A stretch of DNA of 64,000 bases, from NCBI GenBank assembly GCA_031769625.1, contig JAUIMM010000695.1:335001-399000 (forward strand). Reading direction: 5' to 3'. The notes under the pieces were generated by a model that searched no databases, had not been told where the DNA came from, and saw only the letters and a program-made list of their open reading frames with translations. Positions 49,801 to 58,069 of the stretch are shown piece after piece. A program made the translations under genes and the position numbers. The DNA is from Taudactylus pleione (taxonomy: Eukaryota > Chordata > Amphibia > Anura > Myobatrachidae). Each line of letters starts with the position of its first letter. Position 1 is the stretch's first letter.

Positions 49801-52800
49801 TCGATGAGACCTCGGAAGCCAGAGGAGACTGTGGGGAGACCCAGCTCGTCAGCCTCACTATAAGTACAATAATTCCTTCATATCAGCAAGTCCTAAAAAT
49901 GAATGAAGATTCTTCCACCTACTAGAATCTAAGCCTCGGCCATCTGGATGAATTTTCCCAAAGCTCCCAATATTTAGCAACCTTGGTCGGACTGTCCACT
50001 GTACTCTCTAGGCAAACCTCCTTGTCTTGCATACTAAAGATTCATTACAGGGAAGTTGATTTTGTGCCGGCTTAAGGATGTTTTCCTGTTTTAAAGTTGC
50101 TTTTATTGTTTTGTAATTGTTCTTGTACACTTTATAAGCCTTCAATAAAATCCTTTAAAATTTAAATAAAAACGAAAACATAAAATATTTTTTTTTTTAG
50201 CCGGTTACCTTTTGGTGGAAATTTTCCACCTCTTCTGTTGAAAATGTTTCCCATCGCAGTACCTGCAGGTCCTCTTGACGAAACTGACACGTCTCCTGGT
50301 GCGCATAGACCACGTTCTGCGTCAGAAGCTCTGAGGATAAGCAACAAAGGGAAGAAAAAGGAAAGAGCGAAGACTTAAAAAAAACCATATGCCATGCCAT
50401 GTCACTGAGGATGAGCCTTGCTGCTTGAAAGTCAGCAATGCATGGTGAAAGTCAGCAATGCATGGTGAAAGTCAGCAATGCATATTGGATAGGGGTACAC
50501 CACTGGAAACACCAGTCTCTCATTGTTATCAAACCTACTCACCGAGCTCTCTCGCTGATATCATACAGTCTGGCGGAAGACAGCTGGCAAAGTTTAGGCT
50601 GCAGTAGGGTTCTAAACTCTGGAGCACGTTTGGTCTTGCGTGTTCCACATGCAGCTGCTGAACCCTGAGATAGCTCTTCCTAAGCGTGGCTTCTGCCTGG
50701 GTCTTTTCCGGTGTGTGAGGGTGCAGAACAACTGGGTTCCTCTGTAATTGCATTCTCGGTGTTGAGGAAGGACACGTGGAGCAGACGGACTCCCACCTAC
50801 TGTGGCCAGTCCAGGTGGAACGTTGCATGGTGGGAGGCAGCTCTGGAGATGTAGAGGACGGTTGTTCAACCGGGGGTTCGGGGTTCCTCTGGCCAGCAGA
50901 GACCTCTGTCCGTTGCTCCCTCAGTCGAAGTTTCTGCACTTCCGCTTGCAAGATATCCCTTTGCTTCTTAGACATACGCCCGAACTTTACAGCTGCAAGG
51001 AAAATAGATGGGGGGGGAAATGTGAAGGGCAAAATTTGGTTGTTAGTAACTGAGGCTCTGTTGACAAGAAGAAAAAAAAATACACATTGGATTACACTGG
51101 GAAGTAGCCACATACCCAGGTGAAGATTATTATTATTTATTATATATTTATTATTATTATTTATAAAGCGCCACAAAGTGTATGCAGCCCTGTAGTGGGT
51201 ACACATAGAAAACATTTCACAGTTGCAGGGAATCAGAGCGTAAGAACAATACACAACGACATAACATAGCATAAGTACATTGAATAAACACCAAATATTA
51301 TTATCATACCACAGACTTCAAAGATGTTCAAAAATGTACTGGATTTACTTTATGAACTATATCGCTCTTTTCTATACTCTGTAAATGTTCACTTTTGTTG
51401 TGATGAGTTGAAATGAATGGACTTTTTGTCTTGTTTTTCTTTTTACTCCAATGGACTGTAATAAGAGGACCCTTCATCGCTGTAAGTACTGATCATTCCA
51501 CGTATATTTGGTGAGCTTGGCCTTGCTGTGAATTGGGGTTTTTCGCTATTGTACTTTGTCTCTGGTGACGGCCTGCAGTGTAATCGTTCTCCTGTGCCCA
51601 CCACACATTTACATCTGCGAGCTATGGGGCACATCCTGTGGTCATTTAAGGCTCTATTTGCGTGGTCATGCGGTTAGTCTATGGGCAGTTTAGTGACCCA
51701 CTTACTGTGAGGGTCCAGCCACAAGACCGTACAAATGGGCCCTTCATTATGTTCCATAAGCCAGCCGGATGTGCATGTGTCCTCATTTAGCTAGGTTTCT
51801 GAGGTAAGAGAAAGTGTATATGCTGGTCAGGCACAACTTCACTAAAGGTTACAAACAAAAAGAAAATGTCAGTGATGACGTGTGTGCGTTTGACGTAATA
51901 GAGGGGTCTGGGTTGCGATTTGTATATTAATAAACGAGGGGAGGATATCTGAATATTCCCATTAGTCCACACAGACCTCAGACTGAATGGTGCAATGCCT
52001 AGCGGCTTTTGTTTATAGACTGTCTGTACATGTGCAGCCTGGAGACCAAGACTAACGCATTTCACCAAGGGGAGTGCATTGCTATGACTGGGCTGCCATT
52101 TTATAGTAGCCCCAGCCAATCACGTTCTATACAGTATATCAACCTTATACAATGTGCACATCACCTCAATAGTTATACAGAAAATCCTGAGCTTGCTAAG
52201 TAGATAATCAAGGCACAATAACAATAAAGTAAACTTGTATTATTAATCAATATAAAAAGTATATAATAAAATGCCTGGTAATAGGTGTCTCTCTCTTTCA
52301 TTATATGTGTTGATGTTGCATTTTACTGTGATTAAGGGTAATGTGCGACCTTTTTGCAGGTTATAGGGCTGCTCACTGAGGCCCCTACAGTGTATCAGAC
52401 ACAGGCACACAGGGCCTCATTCAGAGGCGGTCGTAGGATGCAAGTGGTCGTTCTGAAACAGGACGGCCGCTTGCATCCTGAACGGCCGCCTCCATGTCGG
52501 TCGTTAGGCTGTGGGTTAACACCCACAGCTCTAATGACCTCTAAGGGTGATGGTCGCGATGGTCAAGACCATCGCGACCATCGGGGCTTACGACGAGACC
52601 CTAAGGAAGCTCCCCACTGACATCACTGATGATGTCAGTGGGGCTGTCTCCAAACGGCAAGTGTTTTGACAGGAACGCCTCCTTTTGGCCGGACACGCCC
52701 CCGGCCCGCCCAGCAAACGGAGCGAGCTGTCACTCAACATCGACAGCTCGCCCCGTCTGCTACGAGACCCCTTATGATGGATCACCCGCCGTTAGCCGGG

Positions 52801-55186
52801 TCTCGCGCATGCGCACGGTGGAGCCGGCTCCGTCATGCGCACTGGAGCAACATCGACCCGGTTGAGAGCTCGTAGAGCTAACGACCGGGTCTGAATAAGC
52901 TCCACAGTCCGTCTGGTCTGATTACAGAAGATAATACATTGCAGTGGCATAGCCGCAGAAACAATGGGCCTGTTTCAGACTTGGGAATAGAGGGCTTCAT
53001 TCAGAGCCGCTCGTAAGCGGCCGCTCGTTCGTTCCGAGCGATGTTCGCACATCTGCGCATGCGTACGGATTGTAATACGCATGCGCGAACCAGTCAGTGC
53101 GTCCGAAAATCATGTGCTCGCTAAATAGCAAATGCCTGCTAATATGAGTGACAGAAGGAGGCGTATGTGGGTGGTAACGGGAAGGTGCTTGAAAACGGGG
53201 ACTGGAGATCAGAACGCAGGCGTGCTAAAAGGTCAAAATGGGAGTTTTATGGGTGTGCATAATTAATAAAGCAGCGTCATCGACCACGTCACTTGGTTGT
53301 TTTATAGTCAGAACTGCTCGCAAGATTGCGGTAGGAAAAACCAACCACAAGAATAGCGAGCAGTTCATACGCCGTTCAATGTACTTGATTAATCTAATAA
53401 ATAGCGGACATGACGTATGATGCGAGCGGCCAGGGGGCATTTTTTTCCAAAATTACGACCGCAAGTTTTGTTCGCTCGTTCAGACATAGAGGCGTCAACA
53501 GACTGCAAAGAGCGAACGGTTCATTTGAATAGCCACCCCCTTTTTCAGAACGAGCGAGCGCAAATAGCGTCCGGCTCTGAATGAGGTCCAGAGAGATCTC
53601 TCTCTCTCAACTGATCATCTGGGTGACACCGTGATGCACTGCAGGTGGGGCAGATATAAAATGTGCAGAGAGAGTTAGATTTGGGAGGAGTGTTTCCAAT
53701 CTGACATCTAAATTGTAGAGTAATAATAAAGCTGTACAGTATTTGTGGGCTACATGCAAAAGCAGTCAGTAGTTACCCCACATGTAAAAAAAAATTATGT
53801 ATTTACACCCCGTACATTGCAATATGGTTTGTTCAGGTTCACAGTTGTCCAATATATCTAATCCTGTTATGAAAAGGGAGCTTTGGTATACTGTATATAT
53901 GTGTGGCTCTTATCTATTGTGACCCTATATAAAGAGAGATAAGTCTGTTCCCTGGTATATGTGTAATGGGAAGCGGACCCTCCTTCCTGCGCACTCCTTA
54001 CCGTCGCGTGACATCCCCAGGGATAGGCACTTCTGCAGGCGGCAATGCTGGCAGCGGTTCCGGCTGGAACGGTCAATCTGACAACTCTGTTGCTGGCTGC
54101 AAGAATAGATGGATTTCCCCTGTTGGCTTCTGCGGAAGAATCCCTGGCGAGTGACGTAAGGAATAGAGAGACGTGAGAATACACCTCCATGTTTGCTCGT
54201 TCCCCATGTACACAATGCACCTTTCTATGCTCGTCACCGCTAATCTCATGGCGAGCGCCCTTAATAAGCTTGTCTGAGCGATTATGCTCTTTTATCGGTT
54301 CTAGCACTGCGCTCTCACAATGTTGTTTATTTATACAGTGCTGGCCTATTACGCAGTGCCAAACACTAAAGGGTTCTTGACACTAACTACATACAATGAC
54401 ATGAAGCAAAAGGTAACTATTTACAAAGAGCAGTAGCGAGAGGTATGAGATTGGTACCACCGCCCTGGTCTGGCTGGGGGGATGGGACGGTCGCTGCCCT
54501 GACTACACCCATTTACAGCTTGCCAGGCTCCTTGGGCGGCACTCTGCTACATAGCGAGCCACAGACTGCTTCTACCTTCCTGTTCCCATGGCGCTTGTTA
54601 TGTGTTGCCATGACGCCACGTGTGATGGGGGCCGGTTGTGCCATCACTGGGTACCTCTGGGCCCTACTACGGAGCTGCCTTGCTCCAACAAGTTTGCTGT
54701 TTTTAAGAAGTGTAGTATTTGGTTCCCATTCCTTAAAAGAGAACTTAGAAAAAGGGAGAGGTGTAGTTCCCGCACTCAAATAACTTATATTGTATTTTTA
54801 ATGGTGCTTATAGGGGCTCCAATCATGTCATTTAATCGCTATATATAAATGCCATTTTCAGTCCTATCTTGTATGTGAGAGTGCTACCGATGACCCCACC
54901 ATATGTTACTTGAAGAAGAGGAAACCAAGAAAACGTATACAGAATAACAGATCTATGGGAAAATTTCTCTTTTAAATATAACTTTTGTTAATAATATTGA
55001 AACAGTTATTTTCCACCATTTTTCTGTATTAATCTAAAATGTTCCAAAGCAGAGGTTCCCAAACTCAGTTCTCAAGGCACCCTAACTGTCCAGGTTTTAA
55101 GGATAACCAATCTTGGGCACAGGCGTCTTAATTAGTACCTCAGTCTTTTGATTTGCCCATCTGTTCTCAACCATAGATAACTTTTT

Positions 55187-55232
<46 letters not shown>

Positions 55233-56691
55233 TATAATATACACAGTCCAGGAAAGTAGCGTTTTTTGCCTTGCCAGGGTGCCCTCAATGGGAATAACAT
55301 TCCTTATATCCGTCAACCAAAAGAAAGGCGGCACTCCTGGACTTGTTAGGTGTAGTAAGTAACCAGGTGCTTTAATCAATGTTTCAGGGTGAGACCCCCC
55401 TATCATCAGGACACAGCTGTATCCTGATGACGGGGGTCTCACCCTGACACGTTGATTAAAGCACCCGGTTGACTCACCTAACCAGTCCGGGAGTGCCGCC
55501 TGTCTTATAGAACTGCACTGGGTAGTGGCCCCTGAGACATCTATTGATTTGAGTGCTACTAACCAGTGCAGCGCTACATCCTGCGTACCTCAGTAGGGGG
55601 CCCATTTACCAATGATCGCTTTTGCAATGTGATTAGGAAATGCCAGTAACGACCCTGATTACATTGCAAAAAGCGATCCTAACGGCCGGATGCATCATCC
55701 GGGACATGCAGGGACACGGGCTCCGAAAAGAGCGCATCACTGCGATGTCTCAGGAGAGCTTCCGGCCAGTGCAGGGGGTGGTGCACATTCCTAGTCCCGG
55801 GGACTGCACTTCCCCATCGCCATAGCCGGGGAGGGTTGCGGCGGATCCCTCCGCCGGCTAATAGTGCCTGTTGTAGCCCATAGGCTACAGTGGCCAACGT
55901 CATCTTCAAATGGCGTTAGCTGCCGGTGCCAATATCTGAATGCATCGCATTCCGGATGTTGGTAAATTTGGCAGCATCGCTTCCCCCATAAAAACCTATG
56001 GGGGAGGCGGCTGCCAGCGGTAATGGAGGAATCACAGCAGGTATCGGAGATAGCTGCCGCGGTCCCTCCTTCATACATATACAAATATAAAATATAGCAT
56101 TGTATTGGGAATTGTGGGTAACGATATACCAAACAGCCTTGGTGCCGCCATCGCAACATACCTTGCAATGGCATGTAACCATCGCAAGGCAACCATCAGT
56201 GGTTTAACCATTGATGGTTGTGTTGCGCGCTTGTACAGTTGGCTGATGCTGTGCTGTGGCTGCAGCTGAATTTAGGTAATATAGTCATTGGATGGGCAAC
56301 AGAAAACATTTGCAAAAGTTAGCAACCATGGCAGATTTCCATAGAGTCTGGAACATCGATAGTTGCTAACGATCAGCTTCCGATGTCCAGCCCTAAAGAG
56401 CCCATTTGGACACAGCTCAGTGTTATGTGCATTAAACAGGAGAAGATGAGCTCTAACAGTATGACCACAAAGCTGGCCGCTGCCTGGTAGATGTGAGAAG
56501 AGCAATGTCACATTAATTACCAGCAGAGGCACACAGACAGGCTCCTACTCTATGTTATAGAGACATTTATGTGGTTTCATGCTGTTGTACATCCTCATAT
56601 CTCACCTTACATCCTTCACATGTTATGACACCATAGTGGATCCCAGAGGACTTGTCTCCACATATTTTACACGGGATGACTTCAATCTGGG
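33201..56691 (-). CDS. rorc: RORC (nuclear receptor ROR-gamma), nine coding exons, 5' end missing
   Basis: Exons in transcript order: 56691-56606, 54143-54002, 50992-50543, 50330-50209, 45263-45131, 41552-41445, 40606-40496, 35451-35342, 33347-33201 (1409 bp, about 469 codons). All junctions have AG/GT and compatible phases. The product is a ligand-regulated transcription factor: two C4 zinc fingers, hinge, ligand-binding domain, AF-2 helix. ROR-gamma rather than alpha or beta is indicated by GAMELL, FFEGKY and the C-terminal sequence. Residues known from human ROR-gamma for ligand binding (the Cys and His of WERC..H, two Arg in IRMSRAYN) and the His-Tyr-Phe agonist lock ([13 protein letters not shown], with the same 23-residue spacing) are present. 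ROR-gamma controls Th17/ILC and circadian-metabolic genes in mammals; the role here is inferred. The initiator exon(s) were not found between 56692 and 64000. Introns are unusually full of tandem repeats. Confidence 0.95.
33580..34650. repeat. 134-bp minisatellite in the last RORC intron, about 8 copies
   Basis: Successive GTGGTACCTGGGTAGAATAG starts lie 134 bp apart (33715, 33849, 33983), with ATAAGGTT, GGGCAAAGTCTTG and ATGGAGGGCATTG words in each unit. Some units have internal deletions (for example near 34125 and 34200). The minus (RORC sense) strand is C-rich. Confidence 0.95.
34651..35341. other. RORC intron sequence with a dispersed-repeat fragment
   Basis: At 34800-34915 the words GCAGATATTGGAGATG and CCCCATAGGTTTCTATGGGG resemble parts of 55970-56060, suggesting an old interspersed family. 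Nothing else is recognised. Confidence 0.4.
35342..35451 (-). CDS. rorc: RORC exon: ligand-binding domain helix 9-10 (110 bp)
   Basis: Acceptor TTTCCTCAG; reads [36 protein letters not shown]; donor AAG/GTCAGG. Matches the RPGLQEK...THRQ helix pair of ROR-gamma. Confidence 0.95.
35452..36002. other. RORC intron with irregular telomere-like CCTAACCC tract
   Basis: From about 35775 to 36002 the plus strand is C-rich with many CCTAACCC, CTAAACC and CCTAACCTAA-like words separated by GGGGTGCC blocks, not a regular hexamer array. It is followed directly by the 39-bp array. The part 35452-35774 has no recognised feature. Confidence 0.6.
36003..38984. repeat. 39-bp satellite in a RORC intron, about 76 copies, with 19-20-unit higher-order repeats
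   Basis: The unit is CATTATACAATGCTGAACAC followed by AATAACCCTGCCCCTCAGT. Variants (CAGTGCTG, AATACTG, ATAGCCATG, CTACTCCGT) recur in the same order: the rare CTACTCCGT marker lies at 36930, 37710 and 38451, i.e. 780 and 741 bp apart (20 and 19 units). Because 39 is a multiple of three and no frame meets a stop, both strands are open (up to 1043 codons on plus, 323 on minus); this is not evidence of a protein. Confidence 0.97.
39033..39353. mobile_element. hAT-type MITE, 321 bp, with 8-bp target duplication
   Basis: Ends are CAGTGGTTCCCAA and TTTGGGAACCACTG, perfect over the outer bases. The flanks GCCTGGGG (39025-39032) and GCCTGGAG (39354-39361) are an 8-bp target duplication with one mismatch. 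It has no transposase. It sits in the RORC intron between exons 40496 and 35451. Confidence 0.87.
39736..39839. mobile_element. Truncated copy of the 24909-25085 MITE family
   Basis: Shares ATTGACTGAGGTACTAA, CAAACATGGATTTCCTTAAA and ACCTGGGCTGTTAAGATGCC-type words with the complete element at 24909-25085. Both ends are lost. Confidence 0.7.
40496..40606 (-). CDS. rorc: RORC exon: ligand-binding domain helix 6-8 (111 bp)
   Basis: Acceptor TTCTTACAG; reads [37 protein letters not shown]; donor CCCA/GTAAGA. The split codon AGT is completed by the next exon. Confidence 0.95.
40765..40821. repeat. (GT)n microsatellite
   Basis: About 28 GT dinucleotides, in the short RORC intron just upstream (in transcript order) of the exon at 40496-40606. 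Confidence 0.97.
41445..41552 (-). CDS. rorc: RORC exon: ligand-binding domain helix 5 and beta turn (108 bp)
   Basis: Acceptor AACCTGCAG; reads [15 protein letters not shown], then [19 protein letters not shown]; donor CTGG/GTAAGA. Both pocket arginines are present. FFEGKY and ELF are gamma-type. Confidence 0.96.
41735..43385. repeat. 40/35-bp satellite carrying acceptor-like sites on the RORC strand, about 42 copies
   Basis: The unit is GGATTATATAGCTCTGCACA followed by TATGAAGAAGAGGAGTGTGA (40 bp); a 35-bp form lacks GAAGA. On the minus strand, the RORC sense strand, each unit reads CCTCAC, then a pyrimidine-rich stretch and TCTTCTTCATATGTGCAG before AG, resembling a branch point, pyrimidine tract and 3' splice site. 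The array begins about 180 bp upstream of the true acceptor at 41553. Confidence 0.95.
43386..45135. repeat. 34-bp satellite built from the RORC exon-intron junction, about 51 copies
   Basis: The unit is CTGCCTGGCACAGTGATAGC followed by GGTGCCTCTGTTAC. On the minus strand each unit contains GCAG/GTAACAGAGGCACC, identical to the last four exon bases and first fourteen intron bases at the true donor (45131/45130). The array is continuous with that junction: the first unit's donor is the real one. Variants include CACGTAAC (weaker) and a few substitutions. It fills the upstream half of this intron. Confidence 0.96.
45131..45263 (-). CDS. rorc: RORC exon: ligand-binding domain helix 3-4 (133 bp)
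   Basis: Acceptor GTCCGCAG; reads [33 protein letters not shown] and [11 protein letters not shown]; donor GCAG/GTAACAGAGG. It carries the AF-2 charge-clamp lysine region and the pocket Cys and His. The donor is the first in a tandem series of near-identical donor-like units (43386-45135). Confidence 0.96.
45557..46215. mobile_element. MITE interrupted by a nested hAT-type MITE
   Basis: The outer ends are TAAAGGTGTGTACA...CACTGGGTGAT on the left and ATCACCCAGTGTGTACGCAC then CTTA on the right. The left terminal repeat is split at 45571 by the inner element. Inside, ATTACGACATGGTAATCGTA and ACGACCAGCG...CACTGGTCGT form hairpins, and one internal segment (TGGTAATCGTAC to GTAGTGTCTG) is duplicated. 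No coding capacity. Confidence 0.65.
45571..45841. mobile_element. Nested hAT-type MITE, 271 bp, 8-bp target duplication
   Basis: Ends CAGTGCCGTAG and CTACGGCCCTG are inverted. The flanks TGTGTACA (45563-45570) and TGCGTACA (45842-45849) form an 8-bp target duplication with one mismatch inside the terminal repeat of the older outer MITE, so this insertion is the younger. Confidence 0.65.
46523..46627 (+). repeat. Dispersed repeat with TTTATATGGCGCCA head
   Basis: TTATTTATATGGCGCCACTA followed by GTACACAGTACA. Similar heads are found at 51150-51245 (TTATTTATAAAGCGCCACAA), 54327-54430 (TTATTTATACAGTGCTG) and 32432. The family was not identified; probably the 3' end of a retroelement. Confidence 0.45.
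46628..47895 (+). mobile_element. Ty3/gypsy retrotransposon relic: 5' LTR and partial gag
   Basis: A probable LTR starts TGTCACAGCGCGCC at 46628, has TATATAAGG near 46850 and ends near 47230. A gag-like frame starts at the ATG of 47254 but meets a stop after about nine codons; further pieces are readable in shifting frames at 47287-47514 and up to 47895 (words [48 protein letters not shown]). This matches vertebrate gypsy Gag. At least two frame breaks are present and no protease, reverse transcriptase, integrase or 3' LTR is visible, so it is inactive. Confidence 0.7.
47915..48110 (+). repeat. Dispersed repeat fragment, family shared with 55865-56060
   Basis: TATAGGCTACAGCAGCACAG, GCCATCTTCAGGTGGTG and TTGGTAAATCTG recur in order at 55870-55960 (CATAGGCTACAGTGGCCAAC, TCATCTTCAAATGGCG, TTGGTAAATTTG). 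Unclassified. Confidence 0.5.
48647..49147. mobile_element. Fold-back MITE, CCTCATTCAGAGGCGG family, copy 1
   Basis: Inverted ends CCTCATTCAGAGGCGGTC and GGCCGCCTCTGAATAAGG. Inside are hairpins such as CTGTGGGTTAACACCCACAG and GGTCGCGATGGTC...GACCATCGCGACC. Copies 2 and 3 are at 52415-52900 and 52994-53586. No coding capacity. Confidence 0.8.
49409..49724. mobile_element. MITE with CACGGTCAGAT-type ends, 316 bp
   Basis: Left end TTATGTTACATACACACGGT then CAGAT; right end, reverse-complemented, TAATGGTGCATACACCCGGT then CAGAT: about 20 of 25 positions match. The interior has short palindromic words (ACGAACGATGAACTACGAAC). No transposase. Confidence 0.65.
50209..50330 (-). CDS. rorc: RORC exon: start of ligand-binding domain, helix 1-2 region (122 bp)
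   Basis: Acceptor TTATCCTCAG; reads [20 protein letters not shown] followed by [14 protein letters not shown] and NFHQK; donor AAG/GTAACC. The QETCQ motif matches the helix-1 region of RORs. It is only 212 bp from the hinge exon. Confidence 0.94.
50428..50487 (+). repeat. 20-bp tandem repeat, 3 copies
   Basis: GAAAGTCAGCAATGCATGGT is repeated three times, in the final copy diverging after GCAT. It lies in the 212-bp RORC intron between the hinge and helix 1 exons. Confidence 0.9.
50543..50992 (-). CDS. rorc: RORC exon: C-terminal extension of the DNA-binding domain and hinge (450 bp)
   Basis: Acceptor CCTTGCAG/CTGTAAAG; begins [20 protein letters not shown], the ROR C-terminal extension that contacts the AT-rich half of the response element. 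The remaining ~125 residues are Ser/Pro/Gln-rich low-conservation hinge ending SARELG. Donor G/GTGAGT. Entry and exit phases agree with the neighbours. Confidence 0.93.
51125..51245 (+). repeat. Dispersed repeat with TTTATAAAGCGCCA head
   Basis: Same family as 46523-46627; here preceded by a TTATTATTATT-type tract. Shared tail words GTACA and AATCAGAGCG suggest a recurrent element end. Confidence 0.45.
52415..52900. mobile_element. Fold-back MITE, CCTCATTCAGAGGCGG family, copy 2
   Basis: Left end CCTCATTCAGAGGCGGTCGT; right end ACCGGGTCTGAATAAGC. Interior closely follows copy 1 (GATGCAAGTGGTCG, GTTAACACCCACAG, GATGGTCGCGATGGTC, CAACATCGACAGCTCG). Confidence 0.8.
52994..53586. mobile_element. 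Fold-back MITE, CTTCATTCAGAGCCG subtype, copy 3
   Basis: Left end GCTTCATTCAGAGCCGCTCG; right end GTCCGGCTCTGAATGAGG. The ends match copies 1 and 2 but the interior is different (GCGAGCGG-type words, ATGCGCGAAC), so this is a related subfamily. It lies 93 bp from copy 2. Confidence 0.75.
54002..54143 (-). CDS. rorc: RORC exon: second zinc finger (142 bp)
   Basis: Acceptor GCCAG/GGATTC; reads [35 protein letters not shown] and LSLGMSRD; donor G/GTAAGG after one base of the next codon. It completes the P-box with the previous exon and holds the four cysteines of finger two. Confidence 0.97.
55050..55150. mobile_element. Truncated hAT-type MITE, family of 24909-25085
   Basis: CAGAGGTTCCCAAACTCAGT followed by CAAGGCACCCTAACTG and CCAGGTTTTAAGGATA is the left part of the element; the right end is missing and (TA)n follows about 40 bp on. 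Confidence 0.7.
55190..55222. repeat. (TA)n microsatellite
   Basis: About 16 TA dinucleotides with imperfect TATACA continuation to about 55245. Confidence 0.95.
55322..55506. repeat. Fold-back element with arms of about 85-90 bp
   Basis: AAGGCGGCACTCCTGGAC...CCAGGTGCTTTAATCAA...AGGGTGAGACCCCCCTATCA is followed, head to head, by its near complement TGATGACGGGGGTCTCACCC...TTGATTAAAGCACCCGG...CCGGGAGTGCCGCCTGTCTT. It could form a long imperfect hairpin. Unclassified. Confidence 0.8.
55850..56060 (+). repeat. Dispersed repeat, family shared with 47915-48110 and 34800-34915
   Basis: Contains CCATAGGCTACAGTGGCCAA and CCCCATAAAAACCTATGGGG. The second is a near-palindrome also seen in altered form at 34880-34900. 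Confidence 0.5.
56606..56691 (-). CDS. rorc: RORC exon: first zinc finger (86 bp)
   Basis: Acceptor CCCCCCAG at 56699-56692; reads [20 protein letters not shown] then VITCEGCK; donor AAG/GTGAGA. It contains the four zinc cysteines of finger one and the P-box EGCK. It enters with two bases of a split codon and ends in phase 0. 86 bp is the length I recall for mammalian ROR genes. Confidence 0.96.
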
Positions 56692-57654
56692 CTGGGGGGA
56701 GGGAGAGAAACAGGAGAGACAATTACAGACTTGGCTCACATTTCCACTAACACCGGTGACAGACTCGCCCCCAGTCTCCAGCAGCGGCTGTCACTAGTCA
56801 CTCGTGTATCACTATTGCTACTGCTGCTGCTGACTGTGCACTTTTTGCATATGGAATTCACCTTCTTTTTACCTGGTGTGGAAAGTGTTAAGATTGAAAG
56901 TGTCAACCAAGGTTGCAGAATGTGACAGGAAATTTAACACTACATGACAACAAGCCAAAGCTCTACCCATCTGCCGCAACAGCTCAGACATCCGGCCTAA
57001 CCTTACTCATCAGCACCAGGCCTGGAGGCTGCCCCCGTATATGCACAACCTTCAGCCCAATAGTAATTATAATGATGGTAAATGGACATTCTACGTGGTA
57101 TCTATAGATTGTAAGCTTTTGAACAGGGCCTTCTTACCCCTCTGTCTGTTATACCTAGTCTCCTTTCATTACTGTGTCCCCAACACAATATACTGGTGTT
57201 ATTATAAATGTTAAGGAATATTTCTGTCTCGTTTTGGGGCCTGTTCATTATTGAGAGCCGATTGGCCCCCAGTAATTAAGTATCAATGCGACGGTGGATG
57301 CTACAGTACCAGAGCAATTCAGCATTGATTCGGCTGCGGGACGGTTGTCTGAAAAGCAGCTTTCCCACGATCCCTCTCTCTGATCATTTCACTGCAAATT
57401 ATTAGCGGTGAAAGTTTACACTACCGGGAAGTGTGAGTTCATGTATGCTCACAGAGAGGTCCGCTGTACATTGGTGAAGGAGTCTATATGGATCCCTCTT
57501 TGCATTTCGGAATGAACGCCATCTGAAGATGGCATCAGCTCCCACAAGTAAAGTTTGCTGAATATGGGGCGGCCACATTGGGCTCCTAATCATGGCTGGG
57601 CTCCTATCTTCAATCTTGCAGGAGCGCTTGGATCCCTAGATACACCCCTGCCTG

Positions 57655-57745
57655 CAGGTGCAATTTGTTACATTTGGATGCTATGATTGCATCCTGCAAT
57701 GTGATCATGGGTGGTAATATTGCACCTAGATCGCATTATAAATGG
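57655..57745 (+). repeat. Dispersed repeat fragment, family of 1325-1435
   Basis: GCAGGTGCAATTTGTTACAT, ATGCTATGATTGCATCCTGC, AATGTGATCATGGG and CACCTAGATCGCATT align in order with 1325-1435. Confidence 0.55.
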
Positions 57746-57756
57746 GCTTCTAAAGG

Positions 57757-58069
57757 CTGCATACACCCGTAAAGATTTTCTGTCCAACCATCCAACTAGG
57801 TGATTGGTTGGAATGAGAATCTGGTAACGTATGGGAGTAACTGACGATCAGCAATTTGCTCCTAAATGCCAGAAAATGGATGAAAATGGCGTCAGACAAG
57901 TTTGTTAAATGTTTGATCTAAACAATTTGTTCAAACAACAGTTTTTGTCCTTTTTCCGGCATTTGGGAGCAAATTGCTGATTGTCATTTGCTTTCATACC
58001 TTACCAGATTTTCATTCCAACCCATCAACTAGTTTGATGGTTGGACAGAAAATCTTTGCGAATGTACCC
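57757..58069. mobile_element. Near-complete palindromic fold-back MITE, 313 bp
   Basis: The left arm CATACACCCGTAAAGATTTT, CTGTCCAACCATCCAACTA, GATCAGCAATTTGCTCC is mirrored by the right arm GGAGCAAATTGCTGATTG, TTTGATGGTTGGACAG, AAAATCTTTGCGAATGTAC. Arms of about 140 bp surround a short centre near 57910. No coding capacity. Confidence 0.8.

Larger units (their letters stand above)
45264..50208. other. RORC intron (4945 bp) with nested transposons
   Basis: This intron separates the helix 1-2 and helix 3 exons. It holds a MITE with a nested hAT element (45557-46215), a dispersed-repeat copy (46523-46627), a Ty3/gypsy relic (46628-47895), a CTACAGCAGC-containing dispersed fragment (47915-48110), a fold-back MITE (48647-49147) and another MITE (49409-49724). 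No further exon is seen. Confidence 0.7.
50993..54001. other. RORC intron (3009 bp) with MITEs
   Basis: It carries a dispersed repeat at 51125-51245 (ATTATT-rich lead then TTTATAAAGCGCCACAAAG) and two fold-back MITEs (52415-52900 and 52994-53586). The remaining parts hold nothing recognised. Confidence 0.6.
54144..56605. other. RORC intron (2462 bp) with dispersed repeats
   Basis: Contents: TTATTTATACAGTGCTG repeat (54327-54430), truncated hAT MITE (55050-55150), (TA)n (55190-55222), a large fold-back hairpin (55322-55506) and a dispersed repeat (55850-56060). No additional exon was found. Confidence 0.6.
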
